Below, one piece after another: positions 50,802-60,212 of a DNA stretch of 64,000 nt. The stretch comes from Haloferax elongans ATCC BAA-1513. Its GTDB lineage: Archaea > Halobacteriota > Halobacteria > Halobacteriales > Haloferacaceae. The position numbers and the translations under genes were made by a program. Below the pieces are notes generated by a model. That model searched no databases. It was given only the letters and a program-made list of their open reading frames with translations, and was not told where the DNA came from. Location: assembly GCF_000336755.1 (NCBI RefSeq), contig NZ_AOLK01000015.1:96662-160661 (forward strand). Direction: 5' to 3'. Each line of letters starts with the position of its first letter. The stretch's first letter is position 1.

Positions 50802-52187
50802 TCAGTCGTCTCCCTGTTCGGCGGTCGGAATCGGCTCTGGGTCCTGAATCTCGGGCGACTCTGTCGGTCCGATATCGCCCCGACGCGAGAGCAGGAAGTA
50901 GACGACACCACCGAAAATGAGCCAGCCGATGGCGAGCGCCCACGTGAACGGGTCGATGAACAGTCCGAGCAGGGCGTTGCAGACGATGCCGAGAACTGGC
51001 GTAATCGGGTAGTAGGGAACCTCGAAGGGGCGTTGGAGGTCGGGTTGCCGCCGCCGGAGCCGAATCAGTGCGTAGTTCACGATGATAAATCCGAGAAGCG
51101 AGAACAGACTCGCCAGATTTCCGACGATACGAATCGGCACGACGACGACAGCGACGAGCATCACCACCGCCGAAACGAGAATCGCTACGAGTGGCGTCCC
51201 GTACCGGTGGTGGAAGCGCCCCAGCGAGGCGGGTAGCTGCCGTTCGCGACCCATCGCGAACGCCACGCGCGACGACCCGATGACGACGGCGTTGAGCGCC
51301 GAGATAGTCGAGAACACCGCGCCGAAGGCGATGAGCGCCGCGCCCGTCCCGATGAGGGGGAACGTGGGCATGAATCCCTCTGCGGCCTCTGCGATGGCCG
51401 TCTCGCCCGCCCCAGCGAGTCCATCGGCACCGAGCGTTCCGATGGCGACGAAGACGACGAGGAGGTAGACGACGACGGTAGTGAGAACCGAAAGCAGAAT
51501 CGCTCGCGGGATGTTCACCCGCGGGTTTTCGACCTCTTCGGTGACGGTGGCGATGAGGTCGTACCCCTGAAACGCGATGAAGGTCAGCCCCATCGCGGGG
51601 AGCACTGCCAGCGGCCCCTCCGTGAACAGTGGGTCGAACTCGCCGACCTTCGTGGCGGTCAGCCCGAAGACGACGAACACGCCGAGGATAGCGATTTTGA
51701 CGAGTGTTATCGCCGTCTCACCTCGCCCCGACGCTTCGGTCGACAGCGCGTTCAGCGCCACGAGCGTGACGACTGCACCCAGCGCGTACAGCACTGGTGG
51801 ACCGGGGAGCGTGAACCCGTAGAGGTGGCCGAATTCGACGAAGTTCGACGCGAAGCCGAGCGCGTAGAGCGACCCGGCAATCATGTACGTGAACCATCGC
51901 GTCCACCCCATGACGAACGAGACGGGTGCGGAGAAGACCTCGCGGACGTAGGCGTATCCACCTCCGTTGCGCGGGATTGCTGCCGCCAACTCCGCGTACG
52001 ACAGCGCCGTGAACGTCGTCACACCCCCGTTGAGCGCGAAGACGACGATGGCTGCTGGTCCAGAGATTTCGACCGCGAGCCCCGTCAGGACGAAGATGCC
52101 AGCGCCAATCATCGCGCCGATACCGACCATCGTCGCGTCGAGCAGACTGAGACTCACCGCCGGTTCACGGCCGCCAGAGTGGCTCAC
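50802..52187 (-). CDS. APC-superfamily amino-acid permease
   Basis: 461-aa secondary transporter with twelve predicted helices; the first contains the APC motif TMVGIGAMIGAGIFVLTGLA and helix 6 region has FIAFQGYDLIA. It imports amino acids or amines; substrate unknown. The GTG at 52187 (VSHSGGREPA) is chosen: a GGGGGAG motif lies just upstream. The ATG at 52253 would add 22 residues rich in Arg with no membrane role. Downstream gene is a short TrkA, suggesting nucleotide-gated regulation. Confidence 0.9.
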   Translation of the reverse strand: MSHSGGREPAVSLSLLDATMVGIGAMIGAGIFVLTGLAVEISGPAAIVVFALNGGVTTFTALSYAELAAAIPRNGGGYAYVREVFSAPVSFVMGWTRWFTYMIAGSLYALGFASNFVEFGHLYGFTLPGPPVLYALGAVVTLVALNALSTEASGRGETAITLVKIAILGVFVVFGLTATKVGEFDPLFTEGPLAVLPAMGLTFIAFQGYDLIATVTEEVENPRVNIPRAILLSVLTTVVVYLLVVFVAIGTLGADGLAGAGETAIAEAAEGFMPTFPLIGTGAALIAFGAVFSTISALNAVVIGSSRVAFAMGRERQLPASLGRFHHRYGTPLVAILVSAVVMLVAVVVVPIRIVGNLASLFSLLGFIIVNYALIRLRRRQPDLQRPFEVPYYPITPVLGIVCNALLGLFIDPFTWALAIGWLIFGGVVYFLLSRRGDIGPTESPEIQDPEPIPTAEQGDD

Positions 52188-52379
52188 TGGACTCCCCCCG
52201 TAGTACCGTCTCCGTCTAGCCACCGATACGAGGCGCGCATGTGCAGTGTACATCTCGTCGTGTGTGAATAAATGTCATGTCCGTGTTGCAGTTGTGACGA
52301 GTCGCGTCCGGCGGTCTGCTGACAGTCGGATACCTAAGGAATCATATGGCTGCTACTAATCTGGATTCGTGAAGACCAC

Positions 52380-53924
52380 ATGAGAGTCGATTTCACGACC
52401 TACGTCGATTACCGGACGAGCCTGGGCTTCCTCGGGTCGGTAATCAAGTACATGGCGATTCCGCCGTTGGTGCCCATTCTCGTCGCCCTCTACTACGGCG
52501 AAAGCCCACTGCCGTTTCTCGTTGCGATGGGCGTGATGCTTGTCGTCGGGGCGGGGCTCGAACGCCTCCGAACCGACCCCGACCTCGGACACCGAGAGGC
52601 GTTTCTCCTCGTCAGCCTGACGTGGCTCGCCGTCCCGCTCGTCGGGATGATTCCGTATCTCGTCGCTGGACAGGGAACCGTCGCGCACCCGGTGAACGCG
52701 CTGTTCGAGAGTATGAGTGGCTTCACGACGACGGGAGCGACCGTCCTCGGCGACATCTCCTTCGAGACGCACTCGCGGTCGATTCTGATGTGGCGACAGC
52801 TCACGCAGTGGCTCGGTGGGATGGGTATTATCGTCCTCATGGTTGCTATCCTCCCCGAACTCTCGGTCGGTGGTGCTCAAGTCATCGACCAGGAGGCACC
52901 CGGTCTCTCTATCGAGAAGTTGACGCCGCGGATTCGAGACACCGCCCGGATTCTCTGGCGAATCTACATCGGCTTCACCGTCGCCGCAATCGCCGTCTAC
53001 TACGGACTCCACTTCTTCGGCTTCGCGCCGAACATGGACTTCTACAACGCCGTCGCGCACGCGCTGACGACCTTACCGACTGGTGGCTTCTCACCCGAGG
53101 GGCGCAGCGTCGAGGCGTTCACGCCCGCGATTCAGTGGGCAATCACGTTCTTCATGATTGTCGCGGGGACTAACTTCGCCCTCTTTTGGTACGTCTTCGC
53201 GGGCGAACCCGAGCGCCTGACGAAGAACGCGGAGTTCAGAACCTACCTGTTCATGATGGGTGCGGTTGGGGTGCTCCTCACCGTGCTTCTGTTCACCGGC
53301 GTCGGACTCACCTCGGTCCCGAACGCCATCGCTCCGATTTCGGGTGACCTCGAACACTCGCTTCGACAAGCAATCTTCCAGACCGCTGCGGTCGTGACGA
53401 CCACCGGTTACGCGAGCATGGACTTCAACACGTGGGACCAGTCGTCGCAGGTCATCCTCCTCTTGGCGATGTTCCTCGGTGGGTCCGCCGGGTCCGCAGC
53501 CGGGTCTATCAAGATTATCCGCTGGTACGTCATCCAGAAGGCGGCGGTTCGCGAACTGTTTACCTCGGTTCACCCCGACGCAGTCCGCCCGATTCGACTC
53601 TCCGACGAGATTATCGACGAATCGACGATTCGCGGCCTGTTCGTATTCACGATGACGTTCCTCGCCATCTTCGCCGTCTCGACGGTGCTCATCTACCTCG
53701 ACAGTCTCCGTATCGGTCTCGAACTGACGGCTATCGAGGCGGTGAGTGCATCTATCGCGACGCTCGGTAACATCGGTCCGGGTGTCGGTGTCGTCGGCCC
53801 CATGAACAACTTCCTGCCCTTCTCCGATGCGGCCAAACTGTACATGGTCCTCCTGATGTGGATTGGCCGACTGGAGATTCTATCTGTCCTCATCATCTTC
53901 ACGCCGTCGTACTGGCGAGGGTGA
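52380..53924 (+). CDS. trkH: TrkH-family potassium channel subunit
   Basis: 514-aa K+ transporter with four M1-P-M2 repeats. The selectivity loops are visible as SGFTTTGATVLG, TLPTGGFSPEG, TTTGYASMDF and TLGNIGPGVG. It works with a TrkA regulator; the full-length trkA at 53930 is convergent and ends five bases from this stop. ATG at 52380, preceded by AT-rich sequence. The other TrkH (55369) is similar in length and plan, so the locus has a duplication. Confidence 0.94.
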   Translation: MRVDFTTYVDYRTSLGFLGSVIKYMAIPPLVPILVALYYGESPLPFLVAMGVMLVVGAGLERLRTDPDLGHREAFLLVSLTWLAVPLVGMIPYLVAGQGTVAHPVNALFESMSGFTTTGATVLGDISFETHSRSILMWRQLTQWLGGMGIIVLMVAILPELSVGGAQVIDQEAPGLSIEKLTPRIRDTARILWRIYIGFTVAAIAVYYGLHFFGFAPNMDFYNAVAHALTTLPTGGFSPEGRSVEAFTPAIQWAITFFMIVAGTNFALFWYVFAGEPERLTKNAEFRTYLFMMGAVGVLLTVLLFTGVGLTSVPNAIAPISGDLEHSLRQAIFQTAAVVTTTGYASMDFNTWDQSSQVILLLAMFLGGSAGSAAGSIKIIRWYVIQKAAVRELFTSVHPDAVRPIRLSDEIIDESTIRGLFVFTMTFLAIFAVSTVLIYLDSLRIGLELTAIEAVSASIATLGNIGPGVGVVGPMNNFLPFSDAAKLYMVLLMWIGRLEILSVLIIFTPSYWRG

Positions 53925-53929
53925 AGTGA

Positions 53930-55267
53930 CTAGACCGTAGCCGTCACCTCGGCTGCAACAGTCTCGTCGACGAAGAGGACGACGTGGTCGCCGGGTTCGA
54001 TGACGGTCTCACCGCGCGGCGAGACGAGTGCTCCCGCCCGCGCGATTGCCCCGACGACGACGCCCTCGGGAAGGTCGGCTATCGACTCGCGAATCGGTCG
54101 CCCGACGAGGACGCTCTCGCCGCCGACTTCGACTTCGAGTACTTCCGCGCGGTCGTCTTCGATGAACGCCAGTTTCTCGGTCGTTTGCTCGCGCGTGAAG
54201 CGCGTTATCTCTTCTGCGGTCACGACCCGCGGATTGACTGCGATGTCGACGCCGACCGTCTCGAACAACTCGCGGTACGCGCCGGTTTCGACCACCGCAA
54301 TCGTCTGGTCGACGCCGAGTCGCTTGGCGAGAAGCGAGACGAGGAGGTTCTTCTGGTCGTTGTCGAGCGTGGCGACGACGGTGTCTGCCATCCCGAAGTT
54401 CTCCCGGTCGAGCGCACTCGTGTCGGTCGCATCGACGTTCAACACGAGCGTTGCCGGCAACTCCTCGGCGACCTCGCGAGCGCGGTCCGGGTCCTGCTCG
54501 ATGAGTCGCGGCTTGATACCACGCGTCTGCAGTAGCCGGGCGACTTGCACGCCAATCTCGCTTCCGCCGACCACGAAGACGGTCTCTGTGTCCGCCGCCG
54601 CTGCCTTCGGCGCGGCACGCTGTGCAAACTGGTGGACGGTCTCGGGTGTCCCGATGACGACCACCTTGTCACCCGATTCGAGTTTGCTGTCTCCGCGGGG
54701 GAGTTCCACCGCGTCGTCGCGGAGAATCGCGGCGAAGGTGAGTAACTCGAACTGGTCGGCCTCGCTGACCGTCCGACCCAGGAGTGGACTGTCCTCGCCG
54801 AGTTCGAACTCCGCCATCTGAACGAGACCGTTGGCGAACCAGTCGACATCGACCGCAGCGGGGAGACCGATGACTTGGACGATGTCTTCGGCGGTGAGCA
54901 GATTCGAACAGACCATGAAGTCGACACCGAAGGTTCCCCGCGAGCGCTCCCACGTCCTGAGGAAGCCGACGTGCTTGACGCGGGCGATAGTGAACGCATC
55001 GCCGAGCGCCTTCGCGGTCCCGCAGGTCGCGAGGTTCGTCTCGTCGTCGTCGGTCGAGGCGATGAGGAGGTCCGCGCTGGCTGCGTCGGCCGCTTCCAGC
55101 GTCTCTAGCGACGCGCCGTCACCAGTAAGCGCGAGCACGTCGTGAGAGTAGTTCATCTGTTCGACGCGCTCGGAGTCGATGTCGATGACGACGACGTCGT
55201 GTGAATCTGCGAGACTTGCGGCGATGTGCGACCCGACTTCGCCAGCCCCGACGATGACTACGCGCAC
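53930..55267 (-). CDS. trkA: Full-length TrkA potassium uptake regulator
   Basis: 445-aa protein with two TrkA_N/TrkA_C repeats: Rossmann motifs VRVVIVGAGEVGSHIA (start) and VFVVGGSEIGVQVA (about 230). It starts with GTG at 55267. Length is identical to its paralogue at 57067, which strengthens that gene's start. It gates TrkH by NAD(H)/ATP state. Its stop lies 5 bp from the convergent trkH at 52380-53924; its own upstream neighbour is a trkH at 55369. Confidence 0.93.
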   Translation of the reverse strand: MRVVIVGAGEVGSHIAASLADSHDVVVIDIDSERVEQMNYSHDVLALTGDGASLETLEAADAASADLLIASTDDDETNLATCGTAKALGDAFTIARVKHVGFLRTWERSRGTFGVDFMVCSNLLTAEDIVQVIGLPAAVDVDWFANGLVQMAEFELGEDSPLLGRTVSEADQFELLTFAAILRDDAVELPRGDSKLESGDKVVVIGTPETVHQFAQRAAPKAAAADTETVFVVGGSEIGVQVARLLQTRGIKPRLIEQDPDRAREVAEELPATLVLNVDATDTSALDRENFGMADTVVATLDNDQKNLLVSLLAKRLGVDQTIAVVETGAYRELFETVGVDIAVNPRVVTAEEITRFTREQTTEKLAFIEDDRAEVLEVEVGGESVLVGRPIRESIADLPEGVVVGAIARAGALVSPRGETVIEPGDHVVLFVDETVAAEVTATV

Positions 55268-55368
55268 GGCTGTCTCGCCCCTGTCTGTTCCATACTAACA
55301 TGTCTCGTGGAACGTCAATCAACATTTCCTCCGCATCGACGACAGCCCGTCGGGGTCGCTGCTAGCGG

Positions 55369-56973
55369 TCAACGCCGCCAGTACTCGGGTGTGAACAGCA
55401 CGAGCACCGGCAGAATCTCCAGTCGGCCGACCCACATCAGGAGGACCATGTAGAGCTTCGAACTGTTCGAGAAGTCGAGATAGCTCCCCATCGGGCCGAC
55501 GACACCAAAGCCTGGGCCGACGTTCCCGAGCGTCGCAGCGACGGCGCTCATCGATTCGAGGACGCTCACCTGCAACCCGATTCGCGCAGCGTCAAGGTGG
55601 ACGAGGCCGGTCGAGACGAAGAACAAGACGAGATACAGGAGCGTAAAGGCGTAGATACCGCGGATGGCCCGTTCGTCGACCGCACGGCCAGCGAGTCGGA
55701 CGGGACGAATCGCCTCGGGGTGGGCCGTCGTAAACAGCTCCCGACGGAGCGACTTCAGGATGACGTACCAGCGGACGATTTTGATGGCACCACCGGTCGA
55801 CCCCGCGGAGCCGCCGATGAACATGGCAAACAGGAGGCCGTACTGTGTCGGCGCGCTCCACGCGTTGAAGTCCATGCTCGCGTAGCCAGTCGTCGTGACG
55901 ATAGAGACGACCTGGAACACTGACTGTCGAAGCGACGATTCGGGACCGCCGATGATGGCGTTGCGGACGCCTTCGAGATACAGTTGGTCGTACGTCCCAC
56001 CCGAGGGTGCGACAGAGACGAGGCCGTCACCGAGGAAGAGGACGGCGGCGAGAATCGCCGAGATGACGCCGATAACGCCGAGATAGAACTTGAACTCGGT
56101 GTCGCGGACGAGTTTCTTCGGTTCGCCGGTAAGGACGTGCCAGAAGAGGGCGAAGTTGGTCCCCGCGGCGACCATGAAGGGGATGATGACCCACTGGGCG
56201 GCAGCCGAGAAAGCCTCGATGCTCCGCGCTTCGGGAGAGAATCCGCCTGTCGGCATCGTGGTCAAGCCGTGAGCGATGGCGTTGTACACGTCCATGTTCG
56301 GCGCGAACCCCGTGACGTTGAGGCCGTACAGGAGGACGATTTCGAGGACGGTGAGGCCGAGGTACGCACCCCACAGCGCACGGGCCGTCTCAGCAATTCG
56401 CGGGGTGAGTTTCTCGATACCGGGACCGGGCGCTTCGGCGTCCATCAACTGTGCACCACCGACCGACAGCTCTGGAAGAATCGCGACCGCGAGGACGACG
56501 ATACCCATTCCGCCGAGCCACTGGGTGAGCTGTCGCCACATCATGATGCCGCGAGTGTGCGAGTCGAACGAGATGTCGCCGAGGACGGTCGCTCCCGTCG
56601 TCGTGAACCCGCTCATACTCTCGAACAGCGCGTTCACCGGGTTCGCCAGCGTCGATTCGGGGTGAATCGCCGACGTGACGAACGGGATGCCGTTGGCCTC
56701 GATGAGGAACGGAATCGCTCCGACCACGGTGACAGCAAACCACGTCGCCGCGACCATCAAGAATCCCTCGCGGGCACCGATATCAGAGGATTCAGAGAGT
56801 TGTTCGAGGCCGCTGCCGACGAGCACGGTGAGGCCCATGGTGACGACAAACGGCATCACCGACTCACCGTAATACAGTGAGACGACAAGTGGGAAAGAAA
56901 GGGGGACTGCAAGATATTTCAACACCGTCCCCACGAGACGGAGGCTTGCTCGATAGTCGACGCGAAGTTTCAT
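55369..56973 (-). CDS. trkH: TrkH-family potassium channel subunit
   Basis: 534-aa TrkH with the same four pore loops (SGFTTTGATVLG, TMPTGGFSPEA, TTTGYASMDF, TLGNVGPGFG). It is about 20 residues longer than the other copy, mostly in a loop about 305-330. ATG at 56973. It lies between two trkA genes in the same direction (93 and 101 bp gaps), a likely K+ uptake operon. Confidence 0.94.
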   Translation of the reverse strand: MKLRVDYRASLRLVGTVLKYLAVPLSFPLVVSLYYGESVMPFVVTMGLTVLVGSGLEQLSESSDIGAREGFLMVAATWFAVTVVGAIPFLIEANGIPFVTSAIHPESTLANPVNALFESMSGFTTTGATVLGDISFDSHTRGIMMWRQLTQWLGGMGIVVLAVAILPELSVGGAQLMDAEAPGPGIEKLTPRIAETARALWGAYLGLTVLEIVLLYGLNVTGFAPNMDVYNAIAHGLTTMPTGGFSPEARSIEAFSAAAQWVIIPFMVAAGTNFALFWHVLTGEPKKLVRDTEFKFYLGVIGVISAILAAVLFLGDGLVSVAPSGGTYDQLYLEGVRNAIIGGPESSLRQSVFQVVSIVTTTGYASMDFNAWSAPTQYGLLFAMFIGGSAGSTGGAIKIVRWYVILKSLRRELFTTAHPEAIRPVRLAGRAVDERAIRGIYAFTLLYLVLFFVSTGLVHLDAARIGLQVSVLESMSAVAATLGNVGPGFGVVGPMGSYLDFSNSSKLYMVLLMWVGRLEILPVLVLFTPEYWRR

Positions 56974-57066
56974 CTGTGGCAGAACGTTCCGTGCGCTGGG
57001 GTTTTGCCTGTTCGGATTCCGCGACAGGTCCGTGAATCCGTGTCGCAGCGGGCGCTATCGCGGTTC

Positions 57067-58404
57067 TCAGAGCTTCGGCGACACGTCGCCGATAACCGTG
57101 CTGTCGACGAAGACGACGACGTGGTCGCCGGGTTCGATGACCGTGTCACCGCGGGGAGTAATGAACTCGCGTCTGCGTGTTATCGCACCGATGACGACGC
57201 CCTCGGGGAGGGCGGCAATCGACTCTCGAATCGGTGTTCCGGCGAGGATGCTGTCGGGGTCGACCTCGATTTCGAGGACTTCTGCCTTGTCCGTCTCGAT
57301 GAGCGCGACGTTCTCGGCACCACCCTCGCGAGTGAAGCGCGTAATCTCCTCGGCGACCACTTCCCGGGGACTGACGCCGATATCGACGCCGACAGCCTCG
57401 AACAGTTCGACGTACGGCGTCGTGTCGATGACGGCGACGGTTCGTTCGACGCCGAGGCGACCGGCTAGTAGCGTGACGAGGAGGTTCTTCTCGTCGGAGT
57501 CGAGCGCCGCGACCACGAGGTCGGCGTCGCCGACGTGCTCGCGTTCGAGGAAGTCAACGTCGGTCGCGTCGCTCTCCATGACGATGGTTCCGGGGAGGAG
57601 TTCGGCGAGTTCGCGGGCGCGGTCGGCGTCGTGTTCGACGAGTCGCGGTTTGAATCCGCGTTCTTCGAGGAGGCGAGCGACGTGATAGCCGATTTCGCTC
57701 CCGCCGACGACGACGACTTCTTCGGCGGTTCCGGGCGACTCCTCGGGCGCAATCGTCGCCGCGAACTGCTGGACGCTCTTTGGACTGCCGATAACGACCA
57801 CGCGGTCGCCGGGGCTGATGACGGTGTCACCGCGCGGAATCGTCACTTCGCCGTTGCGGAGGATGGCGGCGAACGTGAGCGAGTCGAATCGGTCGGCCTC
57901 GCGGACCGTCTGGTTCGCGACGGGGCTGTCGTCGTCGATTTCGAACTCGGCCATCTGGACCTGTCCGCCCGCGAAGGGGTCGACGTCGCGTGCGGCCGGG
58001 AGGCCGACGACGCGGACGATAGACTCGGCGGCGAGCAGGTTCGTACACACCATGAAGTCGACGCCGAAGGCCTTCTCGGAGCGCTGCCACGTCCGAAGGT
58101 ACTCCGTGTTCTTCACGCGGGCGATGGTGAACGCCTCGGAAATCGCCTTGGCGGTCGCACAGGCGACGATATTCGTCTCGTCGTTGTCCGTGGAGGCGAT
58201 GACCATGTCTGCGCTGTCGATACCGGCCTCTTCGAGCGTTTCCACCGAGGTACCGTCGCCGTTGATGGCGAGCACGTCGAGCGAATAGTTCAGTTCGTCC
58301 ACCCGTTCGGAGTCGCAGTCGATGACGACGACTTCGTGAGTGTGGTCGAGGTCGGCCGCAATCGACGACCCGACCTGTCCAGCGCCGATAATAATCACGC
58401 GCAC
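57067..58404 (-). CDS. trkA: Full-length TrkA potassium uptake regulator
   Basis: 445-aa protein with two TrkA_N/TrkA_C repeats: VRVIIIGAGQVGSSIA at the start and VVVVGGSEIGYHVA near 230. The GTG at 58404 is chosen because it gives exactly the length and opening of the paralogue at 53930; an ATG at 58458 adds 18 residues without support. It is first of a minus-strand run trkA-trkH-trkA. Confidence 0.92.
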   Translation of the reverse strand: MRVIIIGAGQVGSSIAADLDHTHEVVVIDCDSERVDELNYSLDVLAINGDGTSVETLEEAGIDSADMVIASTDNDETNIVACATAKAISEAFTIARVKNTEYLRTWQRSEKAFGVDFMVCTNLLAAESIVRVVGLPAARDVDPFAGGQVQMAEFEIDDDSPVANQTVREADRFDSLTFAAILRNGEVTIPRGDTVISPGDRVVVIGSPKSVQQFAATIAPEESPGTAEEVVVVGGSEIGYHVARLLEERGFKPRLVEHDADRARELAELLPGTIVMESDATDVDFLEREHVGDADLVVAALDSDEKNLLVTLLAGRLGVERTVAVIDTTPYVELFEAVGVDIGVSPREVVAEEITRFTREGGAENVALIETDKAEVLEIEVDPDSILAGTPIRESIAALPEGVVIGAITRRREFITPRGDTVIEPGDHVVVFVDSTVIGDVSPKL

Positions 58405-58552
58405 GAGGGACCAGCCCCTATCATACCCCATCTTTGTATCGGCGGTGGGTATGTGCATTTCCCTTCGGTGGTCACCGCGGAAGACGCACCCACGCTAGGC
58501 TGTGTCGTCGAGAACGTTGACTCGGGCAACCAACTACCGTTCGGTCGCCTGC

Positions 58553-59077
58553 TTAGCGATGAACCGTCAGTTCGACACGTCGGGGTCGCCCCTCTAAATC
58601 GGCGACGATGCGCTCGACGATTCGTTCGGCTTCCTTCTGGAGGACGGGTCGAACCTTGTCGACGACCCAGCCGAGAGAGACGAATCTCGGGAGGTCGATA
58701 TCGCCAGCCGAGACCGTTTGGGTGTCGTATTCGACTTCGAAGAAGACTCTGGAGGCCGTCTCCGCGTCACTCGGGGCGTCGTCCGGGACGTCGTCGAGTT
58801 CCTCGATACGCCAGTGCCCCGTCGCGTGGATGTCTTTCGTCACCGTCCAGTCGATGCGGTTCGGCGGGTCGACGTCTGTCACCCGTGACTCGGCGGTGTA
58901 GGTGAGTTTCCACCACGCGAACTGGAGGTGGTAGCGTGTTCCGGGTGTTCCGTCGCCGAACTGCCGCACGTCGGTCAGGTGCTTGGAGTAGTTTGCGTAC
59001 CGCGGGAAATCTACGAGAAACTCGTAGACTTCCTCGGGGGGCAAGTAGACGACGGTACTGACGGCTATCTCGTCCAC
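58553..59077 (-). CDS. SRPBCC/COQ10-like lipid- or ligand-binding protein
   Basis: 174-aa START/SRPBCC-fold protein, with the coenzyme-Q-binding/polyketide-cyclase pattern STVVYLPPEEVYEFLVDFPRYANYSKHL-like opening, a WWKLTYTAESRV strand pair, and a C-terminal long helix. It likely binds a hydrophobic ligand in a cavity; no enzyme activity is suggested. The GTG at 59077 (VDEIAVST) is preferred over the ATG at 59101. Divergent from the hypothetical gene at 59198. Confidence 0.83.
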   Translation of the reverse strand: MDEIAVSTVVYLPPEEVYEFLVDFPRYANYSKHLTDVRQFGDGTPGTRYHLQFAWWKLTYTAESRVTDVDPPNRIDWTVTKDIHATGHWRIEELDDVPDDAPSDAETASRVFFEVEYDTQTVSAGDIDLPRFVSLGWVVDKVRPVLQKEAERIVERIVADLEGRPRRVELTVHR

Positions 59078-59162
59078 GACACTGAGTTTGCCCGAGACCA
59101 ACTAAGCGTTGTGGGAGCGCCTGTCTCGGGTCACTGTGTCCCGACCGTCACGAACATCGGAA

Positions 59163-59170
59163 CCTATAAT
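59163..59170 (+). promoter_or_regulatory. TATA box of the 59198 gene
   Basis: CTATAATC, near consensus, about 28-35 bp before the ATG at 59198, predicts a transcript starting within about 10 bases of that codon and rules out longer upstream starts. Confidence 0.5.
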
Positions 59171-59197
59171 CGGGGCCTTTCGATACCTAACAATGAG

Positions 59198-60175
59198 ATG
59201 GTCGGGGGGACGCTGCGGGATATCCGGGCGGAGGTTCGGTCTCTGTCCCGGCCCGACGGCGACTACATGGTGGTGTGTGGGAAGCTTGGTACTGAACCGT
59301 CGGTCGTATCCGGACTCCGGTTTCCGGACCGTGATGCGGCGAGCGAAGCGGCCGACCTCGCCAAAAAGTACCGAGACGCACTCCGCCGCTACGACCCTGC
59401 TGTCCCCTACTACGACCCGTTGGTCAACGAGGTATCGGACGGACCAGATGCGTCGCTCGTAACCGACTCGGTCGACGAACGGACGCGGTACATTTCGTTT
59501 TGTCACGACGTCACCGGCTCGGTCTTCGAAGCGCTCTCCGAGACTGGCGCGCGGAGTGTCGAATCCGCGGCGATGGAGACGTACCTCACGCTCGCCGAAG
59601 TCGTCTCCGACGAAGACGACTTCTGTCTCACCATGCTGTGGAGTCTGATGAGCGAGATGGACGTTCGACTGTCCGTTCCCGAACAGACGAACGTGGTCGA
59701 GACGGCCGCCGAGCGGTTCGCTTCCGCGCCGATGTCGAACCCGGTGGAAGCCACGCTCCAGAACCTCGAATCGGCGTCGTTCATCGAAGGCTACTCGTTT
59801 CGCTCAGTGACTCACGAGTCAGAGACGCCGGATTCACAGGCGGCAGCGTCCGCCGCCGACGAGAACGAGTCTGACAGCGGCGACACGACCCAGCCCAATT
59901 CGTGGGAACTCACCTTCGGAGACTACGCGCTCGCGGAGCGGACTGGCCGACTCCCCACCCTCCCAATCGCTGTCGACCTCCTCCGACGGACGCCCAGTCA
60001 GTCGGTCCGATTCTACGACGGAGAAGCGTTGTCTGACTCCCGGTGGCGACTCCGCCTCCAGACGGGGACACACTTCGAATCGGCCGGTCTCGTCAGCGTC
60101 GATGCCGTCGAAAACCGGTGGCTGAACGATTCGGCTGCACCGCTTCGGTCGGAGCGACCGGGCCAAAGCGATTAA
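59198..60175 (+). CDS. Haloarchaeal hypothetical protein
   Basis: 325-aa acidic soluble protein. Its N-terminal 85 residues (MVGGTLRDIRAEVRSL...) with the YMVVCGKLG...SGLRFPDRDAASEAADLA stretch form one compact domain; the middle (100-200) is helical; a Glu/Asp/Ser-rich disordered stretch lies near 215-245. No catalytic motif, membrane segment or signal peptide. I do not recognise it. ATG at 59198 is supported by the TATA box. Divergent from the SRPBCC gene. Confidence 0.78.
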   Translation: MVGGTLRDIRAEVRSLSRPDGDYMVVCGKLGTEPSVVSGLRFPDRDAASEAADLAKKYRDALRRYDPAVPYYDPLVNEVSDGPDASLVTDSVDERTRYISFCHDVTGSVFEALSETGARSVESAAMETYLTLAEVVSDEDDFCLTMLWSLMSEMDVRLSVPEQTNVVETAAERFASAPMSNPVEATLQNLESASFIEGYSFRSVTHESETPDSQAAASAADENESDSGDTTQPNSWELTFGDYALAERTGRLPTLPIAVDLLRRTPSQSVRFYDGEALSDSRWRLRLQTGTHFESAGLVSVDAVENRWLNDSAAPLRSERPGQSD

Positions 60176-60212
60176 CGGCGAACCTTTATTTTTGGGGGGA
60201 GTACCGCCGCGC

